A DNA stretch of 64,000 nucleotides from Azospirillum baldaniorum (GTDB taxonomy: Bacteria; Pseudomonadota; Alphaproteobacteria; Azospirillales; Azospirillaceae), in the NCBI RefSeq assembly GCF_003119195.2, contig NZ_CP022255.1:434001-498000 (forward strand), given 5' to 3'. Shown piece after piece: positions 24,955 to 33,769 of this stretch (the first letter of the stretch is position 1; the number at the start of each line of letters is the position of its first letter). Both the position numbers and the translations under genes were made by a program. Under the pieces are notes generated by a model. It ran no database searches. It saw only the letters and a list, made by a program, of their open reading frames with translations, and had not been told where the DNA came from.

Positions 24955-25907
24955 TGGCCGAGCCTTGGATTGAGGGCGTCGCGGAAGCGGTCGCCGGCCA
25001 GATTGATCGCGGCCATCAGCAGCAGGAGCGCCACGCCGGGGTAAAGGCTGATCCAGGTCTCCCCGGACAGCACATACTGCCGCCCGTTGGCGATCAGCAG
25101 GCCGAGCGACGGTTCCGTCACCGGCACGCCGAGGCCGAGGAAGCTCAGCGTCGCCTCCAGCGCAATGGCGCGGGCGACCTGGGTCGTGGCGATCACCACC
25201 AGCGACGGCAGGCAGTTCGGCAGGACGTGGCGCAGCAGAATCCACCAGGAGGGCAGGACGAGTCCGCGCGCCGCCTCCACATACTCCGCCTTCAGCTCCA
25301 CCAGCGCCGCCGAGCGGGCGGCGCGGGCGTAATAGGCCCATTCGACCAGCACCAACGCCAGCAGCACGTTGCCGGTGCCGCGCCCGAGGAAGGCGATCAC
25401 CATCAGTGCGATCAGGATGGATGGGCAGGACAGTTGCAGGTCGGCCAGCCGCATCAGCGCCGTGTCGGCGTGCCCGCCCGCCTGGGCTCTGGACTGGGCG
25501 GCGGCCAGCCCGACCAGCGTGCCGAGCGCGCCGGCGACCACCGCCGAGCCGATGCCGACCAGCAGGCTCAGCCGCAGCCCGAACAGGATGGCCGACAACA
25601 TGTCGCGCCCCTGGTCGTCGGTACCCAGCCAGTAGGTGCCGACCAGCGCCCCTTCCGCCCCCGGCGGCAACCGCCCGTCGAGCAGGTCGAGCTGGGTCAG
25701 GTCAAAGGGATTCTGCGGCGCGATCCAGGGCGCCAGAGCGGCGGCGGCCACCAGCAGCAGGACGACGGTGAGGCTGCCCAGCGCCACCCGCGAGGCGGCG
25801 AAATCGCGCCACAGGACGCGCATGGGTGATAAGGACGGCGACGGGGAAGATTCGGGCGCGGCAAGCGCCGGGGCGGACGGTGGACCCTCTTCGGCGAGGC
25901 TGCTCAT
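24951..25907 (-). CDS. Peptide/opine-type ABC transporter permease (OppC-like)
   Basis: A 318-residue inner-membrane permease with about six helices. The N-terminal cytoplasmic region is proline/serine-rich (ALAAPESSPSPSLSPM). The DppC/OppC signature GTDDQGRDMLSAILFGLRLSL is near residue 95, and the EAA loop LEATLSFLGLGVPVTEPSLG is near residue 250. It overlaps the OppD-like gene by four bases and the OppB-like gene by four bases. Confidence 0.93.
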   Translation of the reverse strand: MSSLAEEGPPSAPALAAPESSPSPSLSPMRVLWRDFAASRVALGSLTVVLLLVAAAALAPWIAPQNPFDLTQLDLLDGRLPPGAEGALVGTYWLGTDDQGRDMLSAILFGLRLSLLVGIGSAVVAGALGTLVGLAAAQSRAQAGGHADTALMRLADLQLSCPSILIALMVIAFLGRGTGNVLLALVLVEWAYYARAARSAALVELKAEYVEAARGLVLPSWWILLRHVLPNCLPSLVVIATTQVARAIALEATLSFLGLGVPVTEPSLGLLIANGRQYVLSGETWISLYPGVALLLLMAAINLAGDRFRDALNPRLGQ

Positions 25908-26899
25908 GCTCCGCCCTCCGCCCCGGCGGTGCCGACGCGCGGGTCGAGCAGCCGGTAGAGGATGTCGGCCAGCAGGTTCACCGCGACGAACAGCAGGACC
26001 ACCGCGACCAGATAGGCGACGATCACCGGCCGGTCGAGCACATGGATGCTCTCCACCATCAGCCGCCCCATGCCGGGCCAGGCGAAGATGCTCTCGGTCA
26101 CCATGGAGAAGGCGACGGTGGAACAGAATTCCAGCCCGATCACCGTAACGATGGGAATCAGGATGGTGCGCAGGATGTGCACGCCGACCACCCGCGACGG
26201 GGCCAACCCCCGCGCACGGGCGAAGCGGACGTAATCGAGATGCACCACCTCCCGCACCCCGGCGCGGGTCAGCCGCAGGATGAGCGCCAGCTTGAACAAG
26301 GCGAGGTTGGCGGCGGGCAGGATCAGATGGGCCAGCCCGTCGGCGGTCAGGAAGGACGAGCCCACCCCCAGCACCGCCACCGTCTCCCCCCGCCCCGAGC
26401 TGGGCAGCCAGCCGAGCCGCACCGAGAAGCCGATCACCAGCATCAGCCCGACCCAGAAGCCGGGCAGGCTCAGCCCGACCACGCTGCCCGCCATGATGAG
26501 ACGCGCCGCCGCCGCGCGCGGGCGCAGCCCGGCGTAGAGGCCAAGGCCGATCCCCAGCCCGGCGGCCAGGACCAGGGCGGCCAGCGACAGCTCCAGCGTC
26601 GCCGGCAGCCGCTCGACGACCAGCGTCAGGGCCGGCTGGTTGTAGATGAAGCTGCGCCCCAGATCGCCCTGGAGCGCGCGCCCAACGAACAGCAGATACT
26701 GCCGCCACAGCGGCTGATCCAAGCCAAAGGACGCGGCGATGCGCGCCCGCTCCGCCGCGTCGGCCTCGGGCGGGACCAGGATGTCCACCGGGTTGCCCGC
26801 GACGTGAAGGCCGACGAAGACGATCACCGTCATCGCCAGGACCACAAGGGCGGCCTGCGCCGACCGTCGCACCAGCCAACCGGCCATCGTTCCGGTCAT
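25904..26899 (-). CDS. Peptide/opine-type ABC transporter permease (OppB-like)
   Basis: A 331-residue inner-membrane permease of the DppB/OppB type: first helix AALVVLAMTVIVFVGLHVAG, then the periplasmic segment with FGLDQPLWRQYLLF and LGRSFIYNQPAL, then a helical bundle with the EAA-type loop DYVRFARARGLAPSRVVGVHILR near residue 230. It begins seven bases after the amidase gene and pairs with the OppC-like protein to form the transport channel. Confidence 0.93.
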   Translation of the reverse strand: MTGTMAGWLVRRSAQAALVVLAMTVIVFVGLHVAGNPVDILVPPEADAAERARIAASFGLDQPLWRQYLLFVGRALQGDLGRSFIYNQPALTLVVERLPATLELSLAALVLAAGLGIGLGLYAGLRPRAAAARLIMAGSVVGLSLPGFWVGLMLVIGFSVRLGWLPSSGRGETVAVLGVGSSFLTADGLAHLILPAANLALFKLALILRLTRAGVREVVHLDYVRFARARGLAPSRVVGVHILRTILIPIVTVIGLEFCSTVAFSMVTESIFAWPGMGRLMVESIHVLDRPVIVAYLVAVVLLFVAVNLLADILYRLLDPRVGTAGAEGGA

Positions 26900-26906
26900 C
26901 GGGCGC

Positions 26907-28337
26907 CTACACCGGAAGCGGCGGGTACAGGCCGGCCCAGGGCCGGGCGCGCTCGATCTGCGCGGCGAGCTGGAGCACCCGACCGTCCTCGCCCAGCGGG
27001 GCGGCGATCTGCACGCCGACCGGCAGCCCGTCCGCAAGCGCGAAGGGCACGCTGGCCGCCGGGATGCCGGCGCTGTTGTAGACGGAGGTGAAGGCGCTGT
27101 AGCGGCGCAGCGTCTCGTAATAGCCGTCGAGATCCGCGCTCTGCATGTCCACCGTCCCGATGGGCAGCGGCGGGGCGGCGAAGGTCGGGGTCAGCAGCGC
27201 GTCGTAACTCTGGAAGAAGCGCCCGAACAGGCGCGACAGGCCGTGGATCGTCCAGATGGACCGGGCAAGGTCGGCGCCGGTGTATTTCGCGGACTCCCCG
27301 GCCCACAGGCGGGTGATCGGTTCCAGCTCGTCCGGCTCGATGGGCCGCCCCAGCGCCTCTTCGCGGGCGCGCAGGACGTTGGCGATGTTGGAGGCGACGA
27401 TGATGCGCGTCGCCCGCTTCAGCGCGGCGCCGTCCACGCCGGGGCTGGCCTCCTCCACCCGGTGGCCGAGCGATTCGAGCAGCGCCGCCGCGTCGGTCAC
27501 CGCCTTGGCGGCGGCGGGATCGACGGCGCGCCCCTCATGGTCCACGGTCTGGAAGGCGATGCGCAGCGGCGCGGGATCGCGCTCCACGAGGTCGAGGTAG
27601 CGCCCGTCGAAGCGCGGCGCGGCGTAGGGGTCGCCCGGCTCCGGCCCGTGGGTGGCGTCGAGCAGGGCGGCGCTGTCGCGCACCGAGCGGGTGATCGCGT
27701 GGTGCACCGACAGGCCGTTCCAGCCCTCCCCCAGGTCGGGGCCGAAGGGGTTGCGCCCACGCGTCGGCTTCAGCCCGAAGGTCCCGGTGTTGGAGGACGG
27801 GATCCGTATGGAGCCGCCGCCATCGGTGGCGTGGGCCGCCGGGACGATGCCCGCCGCCACCGCCGCCGCCGCCCCGCCGGAGGAGCCGCCAACGCTGCGC
27901 TTCCGGTTCCACGGGTTGCGGGTGGGGCCGAACAGGGCCGGCGCCGTCTCGCAGGCCAAACCCAGCTCCGCCGTGTTGGTGAAGCCGAACAGCACCAGCC
28001 CGGCGGCGCGGTAGCGCGCGGTGACGGTGGAATCCTTGACCGCCACATGGTCGCGCCACAGGCGGCTGCCGTTGCTGGTGCGCCGCCCGAGCACCTGGAT
28101 GTTCAGATCCTTCAGCAGGAAGGGCACGCCGGCCAGCGGCTCCTCCCCCGTCAGGCTCCGGGCCTGGGCGAAGGCGTCCTCGGCGAACTGGTCGACGACG
28201 GCGTTGATGAGCGGATTGACCGCCTCCAGCCGGGCCAGGGCGGACTTCAGCAGTTCGACCGGGGACACCGCGCGGCGCCGGACGAGGGCGGCGAGGCCCA
28301 CCGCGTCGTGGGCCTGATAGTCGGAGAACAGGGACAT
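26907..28337 (-). CDS. Amidase signature family hydrolase
   Basis: A 476-residue amidase. The Ser-Ser-Lys triad is visible: Lys in FLLKDLNIQ near residue 78, cis-serine in TDGGGSIRIPSS near residue 170, and nucleophile serine in RSVGGSSGGAAAAVAAG near residue 150. It should hydrolyse a carboxamide to an acid and ammonia in the cytoplasm. Its position between the binding-protein gene and the permease genes of an Opp-type importer strongly suggests that the imported solute is an amide, a small peptide or an N-acyl compound. GatA itself is unlikely because no gatB/gatC lies nearby. Confidence 0.92.
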   Translation of the reverse strand: MSLFSDYQAHDAVGLAALVRRRAVSPVELLKSALARLEAVNPLINAVVDQFAEDAFAQARSLTGEEPLAGVPFLLKDLNIQVLGRRTSNGSRLWRDHVAVKDSTVTARYRAAGLVLFGFTNTAELGLACETAPALFGPTRNPWNRKRSVGGSSGGAAAAVAAGIVPAAHATDGGGSIRIPSSNTGTFGLKPTRGRNPFGPDLGEGWNGLSVHHAITRSVRDSAALLDATHGPEPGDPYAAPRFDGRYLDLVERDPAPLRIAFQTVDHEGRAVDPAAAKAVTDAAALLESLGHRVEEASPGVDGAALKRATRIIVASNIANVLRAREEALGRPIEPDELEPITRLWAGESAKYTGADLARSIWTIHGLSRLFGRFFQSYDALLTPTFAAPPLPIGTVDMQSADLDGYYETLRRYSAFTSVYNSAGIPAASVPFALADGLPVGVQIAAPLGEDGRVLQLAAQIERARPWAGLYPPLPV

Positions 28338-28348
28338 GGCGGGATTCC

Positions 28349-29956
28349 TCAGACCGGCTCGGCGAAGACGGCGTTGGTGTGGCCGAAGGCGTTGCCGGGA
28401 ACGAAGCGCACGTAGCCCTTGCGCCCCGCCCAGTTGAAGCGCGGGTAGAAGACCGGGATGACCCCCACGTCCTCCTCCAGCGCGGCCAGCGCGTCGCGGA
28501 TGCGGGCGACCCGCCGCTCGGCGTCGAAGTCGCCGAGTGCCGCCAGCAGCGGCGCGTCCAGCTTGGGGTTGGAATAGCGCTGGCGGTTGAAGGGACCGGC
28601 CCCGGTTTCCTGATCCTTGGTCAGCACCACCTGCCGCAGCAGCTCCGCGCTGTTGGTGGTGGCGTAGGTGGTCAGGAACAGGGCGAACTCCCGGTTGGTG
28701 GCGCGGGAGAAGAAGGTGGCGATGGGCAGAGTCTCCACCTTGGTCTCCACACCGATGCGCGAGAAGCCCTGGGCGATGGCCTGGAGCACCGCGACGTCCC
28801 CGGTGAAGAAGCCGCTCGGCCCGTGGATGGTCAGCCCGAAGCCCTCGGGATAGCCGGCCTCCGCCAGCAGCCGCTTGGCGCGGGCGACGTCCACGGCGAT
28901 GGGCGCGCGGTTGGGCAGCCGGTCCGGGGCGGGCGGCGGGGCGAACTGGTCGGCGGGCGTGCCCTGGCCGAGCAGAAGCCGCTCCACGATGCCCTTGCGG
29001 TCGATGGCCAGCGACAGCGCCTGACGCACCCGCACGTCCTTCAGCGGATTGCGGTCCAGCGGCCGGCCGGCGCGGTCGGTGACGAAGGGCGCCTGGTCGC
29101 GGCTGGCGTCGGGGAACAGATAGGCGCTGGTGGCGCTGGCGACGCTGAAGATGTCCACAGTCTTGTCGGCGGTCAGATGGGCCACGTCCTGCACCGGCAC
29201 GCCGTCGATCAGGTCGAGGTCGCCCGACAGCAGCCCGGCGACGCGCGCCCCGGCGTCGGGGATGAAGCGGGTGCGGATGCGGCTCCAGCCCGGCGTCCGC
29301 CCCCAATAGGCGGGGTTGGGCTCCAGCTCGATCTGCTGGCCGACGGTGAAGCCGGCGTAGCGGAAGGCCCCGGTGCCGACGGCCAGCTTGCCCGAGGTGA
29401 AATCCGCCGTCTCGGCGCCCGCGTGGATCTTGCGCGACAGGATGTAGAGGTTCGTAAAGTCGCGGTCGAGGAAGGGGTTCGGCGTCTTGCTGCGGATGCG
29501 GAAGGTCCGCTCGTCGATCACCTCCACCGCCGCGACGTTGCGCACGTAAGGCACGAAGGAGCCGGGGCTGTTCGGGACGTTGGGCACCCGCTCGATGGTG
29601 AAGGCGATGTCGTCCGGAGTCAGCGGCGTGCCGTCGTGGAAGCGGATTCCCGGACGCAACTTGAATTCCCAGGTGGTCTCGTCCAGCGCCCGCCAGGATT
29701 CGGCCAGCAGGGGGCGCAGCGTTCCCGTCGCGTCCTCCGTCACCAGCGGGTCGAAGATCTGCCGCAGCGTCTGGTTGTTGGTCGGCGACTGGTAGAAATG
29801 GGGGTCCAGCGAGTTCGGGGCCGAGATCGCCCCGATGGAGAGCGGGCGGGAGCCGGAGGAGGCCGCGGGGTTGCTCTGGGCGAAGGCGGCGGTGCGGGTG
29901 AAGGCGGCGGCGGGCACCAGCCCGGCCATCGCACCCAGGAAGGCACGGCGATCCAT
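28349..29956 (-). CDS. Peptide/opine-type ABC transporter substrate-binding protein (family 5)
   Basis: A 535-residue periplasmic binding protein of the DppA/OppA family (SBP_bac_5). It begins MDRRAFLGAMAGLVPAAAFTRTAAFAQ, a twin-arginine-like signal peptide. Family hallmarks include SLDPHFYQSPTNNQTLRQIFDPLV near residue 58 and WEFKLRPGIRFHDGTPLTPDDIAFTIERV near residue 110. Being first in the operon, it should be the most abundant product. The ligand is unknown; the amidase next to it hints at an amide or peptide. Confidence 0.93.
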   Translation of the reverse strand: MDRRAFLGAMAGLVPAAAFTRTAAFAQSNPAASSGSRPLSIGAISAPNSLDPHFYQSPTNNQTLRQIFDPLVTEDATGTLRPLLAESWRALDETTWEFKLRPGIRFHDGTPLTPDDIAFTIERVPNVPNSPGSFVPYVRNVAAVEVIDERTFRIRSKTPNPFLDRDFTNLYILSRKIHAGAETADFTSGKLAVGTGAFRYAGFTVGQQIELEPNPAYWGRTPGWSRIRTRFIPDAGARVAGLLSGDLDLIDGVPVQDVAHLTADKTVDIFSVASATSAYLFPDASRDQAPFVTDRAGRPLDRNPLKDVRVRQALSLAIDRKGIVERLLLGQGTPADQFAPPPAPDRLPNRAPIAVDVARAKRLLAEAGYPEGFGLTIHGPSGFFTGDVAVLQAIAQGFSRIGVETKVETLPIATFFSRATNREFALFLTTYATTNSAELLRQVVLTKDQETGAGPFNRQRYSNPKLDAPLLAALGDFDAERRVARIRDALAALEEDVGVIPVFYPRFNWAGRKGYVRFVPGNAFGHTNAVFAEPV

Positions 29957-30034
29957 GATTCTCTCCACGGCAGGGGTGATGGGACCACCGGCGGCACCCA
30001 ATCACCAATTTATTTCGCTAAATCATTTTTATTC

Positions 30035-30062
30035 ATCCTATTTGCTTGTTGAGTTCGCGCAA
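30035..30062 (-). promoter_or_regulatory. Candidate sigma-70-type promoter for the Opp/amidase operon
   Basis: Reading the minus strand, TTGCGC (30062-30057) is followed after 16 bases by TAGGAT (30040-30035) in a locally AT-rich segment. It would give a leader of about 70 bases before the binding-protein ATG. Only moderate similarity to consensus. Confidence 0.35.
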
Positions 30063-30231
30063 TCGTCCAAAATTGAACAGCGTTTGTGCTCGGATGAACA
30101 TGCGCATGCAGGCATTGGGGACCGGAGCGCGACGCGCCGGACAGGGTTCCGTCAGGTGGAAGCCTCGAAAAACCATAGCGCGACCGGCGTTCTGGTTATT
30201 CCCTTTACTTAAGGGCGAAGGAGGACGGGAC

Positions 30232-30600
30232 ATGGCCGGGCAAGCTGGGCTGTTCGAGCTTCAGGACCGCTGCGCGGATCTGAGCAAAGTGCGGCGATCC
30301 ACTGGAACGTCTGTCATCGGTGGTAGACTTCGAAATGGTCCGGCCGCCGCTGGACGCGGTGATGATGTTCAAGATCCTGGTGCTGCAGGCGCTGTATGGG
30401 CTGTCGGACGAGCAGGCGGAGTATCAGGTGCGCGACCGGCTGCCGTTCATGCGTTTCCTTGGGCTGGGGTTGAGCGACCGGGTTCCGGACCGCACGACGG
30501 TCTGGCTGTTCCGCGAGGCGCTGGTAACGGCGGGAGCGATGGAAGGCCTGTTCGCCCGCTTCGACACGGCATTGAAGGAGCGCGGCGACTTAACTCTACC
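30232..30600 (+). mobile_element. IS5-family transposase fragment, frameshifted and 3'-truncated
   Basis: The N-terminus MAGQAGLFELQDRCADLSK matches IS5-group transposases. After about 22 codons the homology continues one frame over (GDPLERLSSVVDFEMVRPPLDAV, then MMFKILVLQALYGLSDEQ and DRTTVWLFREALVTAG), showing a single-base indel near 30290. Homology stops at about ALKERG (30590), before the DDE catalytic core is complete. The element is therefore dead. It marks an old insertion and deletion site between the Opp operon and the glycosyltransferase gene. Confidence 0.8.
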
Positions 30601-30707
30601 GCCGGTTCCGCCAGATCCGACGCTTTATCGTCACCGACGCGGCACGACGGCGCGCAGTTGCCGGGTCTGCTCAACCCCGACGCCTTCGACAGCCGGGTGT
30701 TGACGGA

Positions 30708-30890
30708 CAGCGTTACGCCGCCGGCGCAACCGTCGGCGGGGAGTTCCAGGTCACCGTCTTCACGCCGAACATCCGGCGCGTCTCCCAAGCCGCGGCGCTG
30801 AAGGCGGAACCCACACGATCACCTGGACGTCTTTCGGCCAGGACGGCAGCGGTTACGGTGATTGTGCGCAGCGTTACAACCAGTCCGCCC
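30708..30890 (+). pseudogene. Fragment of a large repeat (RTX/adhesin-type) protein
   Basis: QRYAAGATVGGEFQVTVFTP is followed, after a frameshift, by ITWTSFGQDGSGYGDCAQRYN. This is the repeating unit of giant secreted repeat proteins in which GGEF-V-T blocks alternate with TW-S-GQDGSGYG-QRYN blocks. Only one degenerate unit with a frameshift remains, so it is a fossil of a much larger gene lost near the transposase scar. Confidence 0.6.
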
Positions 30891-30919
30891 AGCGGGTGGC
30901 CGCGGACACGGGCCTTGGA

Positions 30920-31882
30920 TCACGGCACCGGCATGACGTCCGCGATGCGCGCCCTGAGGCGGTGCAGCACCTGTGTGTCGGCGTCGACCCGAGCGCCGTG
31001 CTGACGCGCGATCCGCAGCGCGAATTCGCTGGTGGCCTTGATGAACAGCGCCGTTTCGTCGGTCGGCGCCGTGTATTTCAGAGGCCCTCCCGCGTATGGC
31101 AGCGGATCGAAGACCAGATCATCGCGGCGATCGATCACCTGGGCCATGAAGACGTCGGGATTGTCCATGAGGAGATCGAACATATGGCGGTAGTTCGCCG
31201 CGATCCCGGTGTTCCTGGCGTCGGTCCCGCTGGCCTCCATCCGGAGCCAGCCGATCATGGCCTTGCGCGCCAGTTGCCACGGACTCCGAGCGTTGAAGTG
31301 GGCCAGGACGACGTCGGCCTGGGTGTGGCACGGCAGAACGACACCATCCGCGGAGAGATAGTGGTGTCCCGCCGAGATTGATGGCCGCGGCCCACCGCGG
31401 TGGCGGTAGAATATCTTCGGGACCGGCGGCATGGACGGCCAACGGTGCGTGAGCCGCTCAGCGACGTTGCCGACCGGCGCGGCGGCAGCCTCCGGCAGCG
31501 GGTGATAGTTCTCCAGAAGCACGTTGATGCCGCAGAGGTCTGACGGCGTGGAGAGGAGCCAGTCTCGAAACACGAGGTTGGGCGTACGGACGTGGACGAA
31601 CTCGTCGGCGTCGAGAAAAAGCACCCAGTCGGCCGAGAACTGCCTGATCGCCGCCTCGAACAGCCAGTTGGAATGGAGGTCTTCAACGAGCACCTCGTCG
31701 CGGTGCTGGAACAGGTGCAGCGGAAGGCCTTCGCCGCGCAAAGCCTTCAGGATATCGACGCTCCGGTCCACCGATCCGTTGTCGAGCACGACGAGATCAT
31801 CCGCGAAGCACAAGGTATGGCGGACGAAGGCCTCGATAATGTCCTCCTCATCCTTGCATCTGGCCACCGCGACAACACGCAT
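30920..31882 (-). CDS. Family 2-type glycosyltransferase
   Basis: A 320-residue cytoplasmic glycosyltransferase-like protein. It starts MRVVAVARCKDEEDIIEAFVRHT with a GGGAGAGG ribosome site, the N-terminal pattern of GT2 proteins that act on long polysaccharides. A nucleotide-sugar region LVVLDNGSVDRSVDIL is near residue 35, and a DxD-type motif WVLFLDADEFV is near residue 95. No membrane helix is seen. No other polysaccharide gene is nearby, so its acceptor is unknown; it lies next to the IS5 and repeat-protein scar and may be a remnant of a larger surface-glycan or glycoprotein locus. Confidence 0.85.
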   Translation of the reverse strand: MRVVAVARCKDEEDIIEAFVRHTLCFADDLVVLDNGSVDRSVDILKALRGEGLPLHLFQHRDEVLVEDLHSNWLFEAAIRQFSADWVLFLDADEFVHVRTPNLVFRDWLLSTPSDLCGINVLLENYHPLPEAAAAPVGNVAERLTHRWPSMPPVPKIFYRHRGGPRPSISAGHHYLSADGVVLPCHTQADVVLAHFNARSPWQLARKAMIGWLRMEASGTDARNTGIAANYRHMFDLLMDNPDVFMAQVIDRRDDLVFDPLPYAGGPLKYTAPTDETALFIKATSEFALRIARQHGARVDADTQVLHRLRARIADVMPVP

Positions 31883-32197
31883 GCGCCTCTCCCAACCGCC
31901 ACGCCGCATTCGAAACCAGCGTTCCGATGGTCGGTGTCGCACGCTTCCGGCGAGCATTCAACGACTTCCACCCGTGGCTGCGGCGGCAACGCTCGATGCG
32001 GGTTGGGCGTCGTAGGCTTTGTCGGCGCGCCGTCTGGCCGGCCGCTGGAGCCGCCGCCCACCGCATAGCCATGACCGCCGGAACCCTGGGCCTTCGCAAC
32101 AGGTGGGGAGCGGGCTTTCCTCGGGCCGGCATGGCCTGACGGCGCCTGCGCCGACCCTTCCGCACACCGAAAATTCGTCCTCTCTGCAAAAAGAAGT
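31883..32197. other. Intergenic stretch without a recognisable gene
   Basis: About 315 bases between the glycosyltransferase start and the promoter of the next operon. The frames that cross it are GC-rich shadows without ribosome sites. I see no RNA gene or repeat in it. Confidence 0.5.
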
Positions 32198-32226
32198 TTG
32201 TTGGAGCACAAATCTCAAGTTATCAT
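32198..32226 (+). promoter_or_regulatory. Sigma-70-type promoter of the FAD-oxidase/ABC operon
   Basis: TTGTTG and TATCAT are separated by exactly 17 bases in an AT-rich patch. Transcription would begin near 32233, just ahead of the inverted repeat at 32240-32256. Confidence 0.55.
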
Positions 32227-32239
32227 ATTCCAGTTGAAG

Positions 32240-32256
32240 CAATCGCATAGCGATTG
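32240..32256. promoter_or_regulatory. Inverted repeat immediately downstream of the predicted promoter
   Basis: CAATCGC-ATA-GCGATTG is a perfect 7-bp dyad placed where a repressor would block transcription. The IclR-type gene at the far end of this operon is the natural candidate binder (inference). Confidence 0.5.
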
Positions 32257-32284
32257 AATAATGGATAGATCAAGGAGATCGCGC

Positions 32285-33712
32285 GTGGACGTGATCGCTG
32301 AACTGACGAGCCTGATCGGCGCCGACGCCGTCCTGACCGACCCCGCCGATCTGGACGCCGTGACCGAGGACTGGCGTGGGCGTTACCGCGGCCCGGCGCT
32401 CTGCCTCGCGCGCCCCGCCAACGCCGGGCAGGTGGCCGACGTGGTGCGGTGCTGCGCCAGGCACGGGGTGCCGGTCCTGCCGCAGGGCGGCAACACCAGC
32501 CTGTGCGGCGGCGCCGTCCCGTCGGAGTCCGGCCCCGCCCCGGTCATCCTCAGCCTGACCCGCATGCGCGCGGTCCGCGCCATCGACCCGGTGAACAGCA
32601 CGATGGAAGTCGAGGCCGGCTGCGTCCTCGCCACCGTCCAGGAGGCCGCCGCCGCCGCCGGGCGGCTCTACCCGGTCAGCCTGGGCGCCGAGGGCTCCTG
32701 CCAGATCGGCGGCACCATCGCCACCAACGCCGGCGGCACCTCGGTCCTGCGCTACGGCAACACGCGCGAGAACGTGCTGGGGCTGGAGGTCGTGCTGGCC
32801 GATGGCACCGTCTGGTCTGGCCTCTACGGCCTGCGCAAGAACAACACCGGCTACGATCTGAAGCATCTGTTCATCGGCTCGGAAGGCACGCTCGGCGTCA
32901 TCACGGCGGCGACGCTGAAGCTGCACCCGCTGCCGACGCGCCACGCGGTGGCCTGGGTCGGGATGGCCTCGCCGGAGGACGCGCTGACCCTGCTGACCCG
33001 CGTGCAGGAGCGCAGCGCGGCCCGGCTGTCCGCCTTCGAGATGATCAACCGCCTGCAGCTCGATCTGGTGATCGGCCATGTCCCCGGCCGCCGCAGCCCG
33101 ATCGAGAGCGAGGCCGACTGGCATGTGCTGATCGAGCTGTCGGACAACGGCTCCGGCGAGGCGCTCGACGACGAATTGCAGGCGATCCTTGAGGACGCCT
33201 TCGCCGATGGCCTGCTGAGCGACGCGGCGCTGGCGTCCAGCGAAGCGCAGCGCCACGCCATGTGGGAGATCCGCCACAGCGTGTCGGAGGCCAACAAGAA
33301 GGCCGGCGTCGGTCTGACCACCGACTGCGCGGTGCCGCTGTCGGCGGTGCCGGCCTTCATCGCGGCGGCGACCGCGGCGGTGCGCGCCCTGGTGCCCGAC
33401 CTGCCGGTGATCGTGGTGGCCCATCTCGGCGATGGCAACGTCCACTTCATCCCCTTCTTCACCTTCGACGCCTGGGAGGCCGCCGGATCGGGCGACCGCG
33501 ACGCGCTCGCCGCCGCGCTGCGCCACGCCGTCAACGACGAGGCCGCCCGGCTCAAGGGCACCTTCAGCGCCGAACACGGGGTCGGCCGCGTCCAGCTCGC
33601 CGAGATGGCCCGCTACAAGCCGCCGGCGGAGCTGGCGCTGATGCGCGCCGTCAAGCGGGCGCTCGACCCGCACAACATCCTCAATCCCGGACGGCTCCTG
33701 CCGCCCGGCTGA
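32285..33712 (+). CDS. FAD-linked 2-hydroxyacid dehydrogenase (D-lactate/D-2-hydroxyglutarate dehydrogenase-like)
   Basis: A 475-residue flavoenzyme of the VAO/PCMH FAD-binding group. The FAD-binding domain includes GVPVLPQGGNTSLCGGAVP near residue 65, SCQIGGTIATNAGGTSVLRYGNTRENVLGLEVVLADG around residues 140-180, and FIGSEGTLGVIT near residue 205. The C-terminal cap has VVAHLGDGNVHFIP near residue 380 and the terminal HGVGRVQ and HNILNPGR signatures. It oxidises a D-2-hydroxy acid to a keto acid. I choose a GTG start at 32285 because AAGGAG lies 7 bases upstream; the ATG at 32261 has none. First gene of the operon with an ABC importer and a DapA-type lyase. Confidence 0.92.
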   Translation: MDVIAELTSLIGADAVLTDPADLDAVTEDWRGRYRGPALCLARPANAGQVADVVRCCARHGVPVLPQGGNTSLCGGAVPSESGPAPVILSLTRMRAVRAIDPVNSTMEVEAGCVLATVQEAAAAAGRLYPVSLGAEGSCQIGGTIATNAGGTSVLRYGNTRENVLGLEVVLADGTVWSGLYGLRKNNTGYDLKHLFIGSEGTLGVITAATLKLHPLPTRHAVAWVGMASPEDALTLLTRVQERSAARLSAFEMINRLQLDLVIGHVPGRRSPIESEADWHVLIELSDNGSGEALDDELQAILEDAFADGLLSDAALASSEAQRHAMWEIRHSVSEANKKAGVGLTTDCAVPLSAVPAFIAAATAAVRALVPDLPVIVVAHLGDGNVHFIPFFTFDAWEAAGSGDRDALAAALRHAVNDEAARLKGTFSAEHGVGRVQLAEMARYKPPAELALMRAVKRALDPHNILNPGRLLPPG

Positions 33713-33769
33713 TTTTCCCGTCGTCCCCAGCCCATCCGCCGTCCCGGCCCATCCTTGAGGAGTTCCGAC

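Noticed and set aside
27243..28415. 390-residue plus-strand frame
   Set aside because: Antisense to the amidase gene, which has a full Ser-Ser-Lys triad; composition is that of a shadow.
28379..30052. 557-residue open frame on the plus strand
   Set aside because: Antisense to the family 5 binding protein, which has a signal peptide and clear family motifs.
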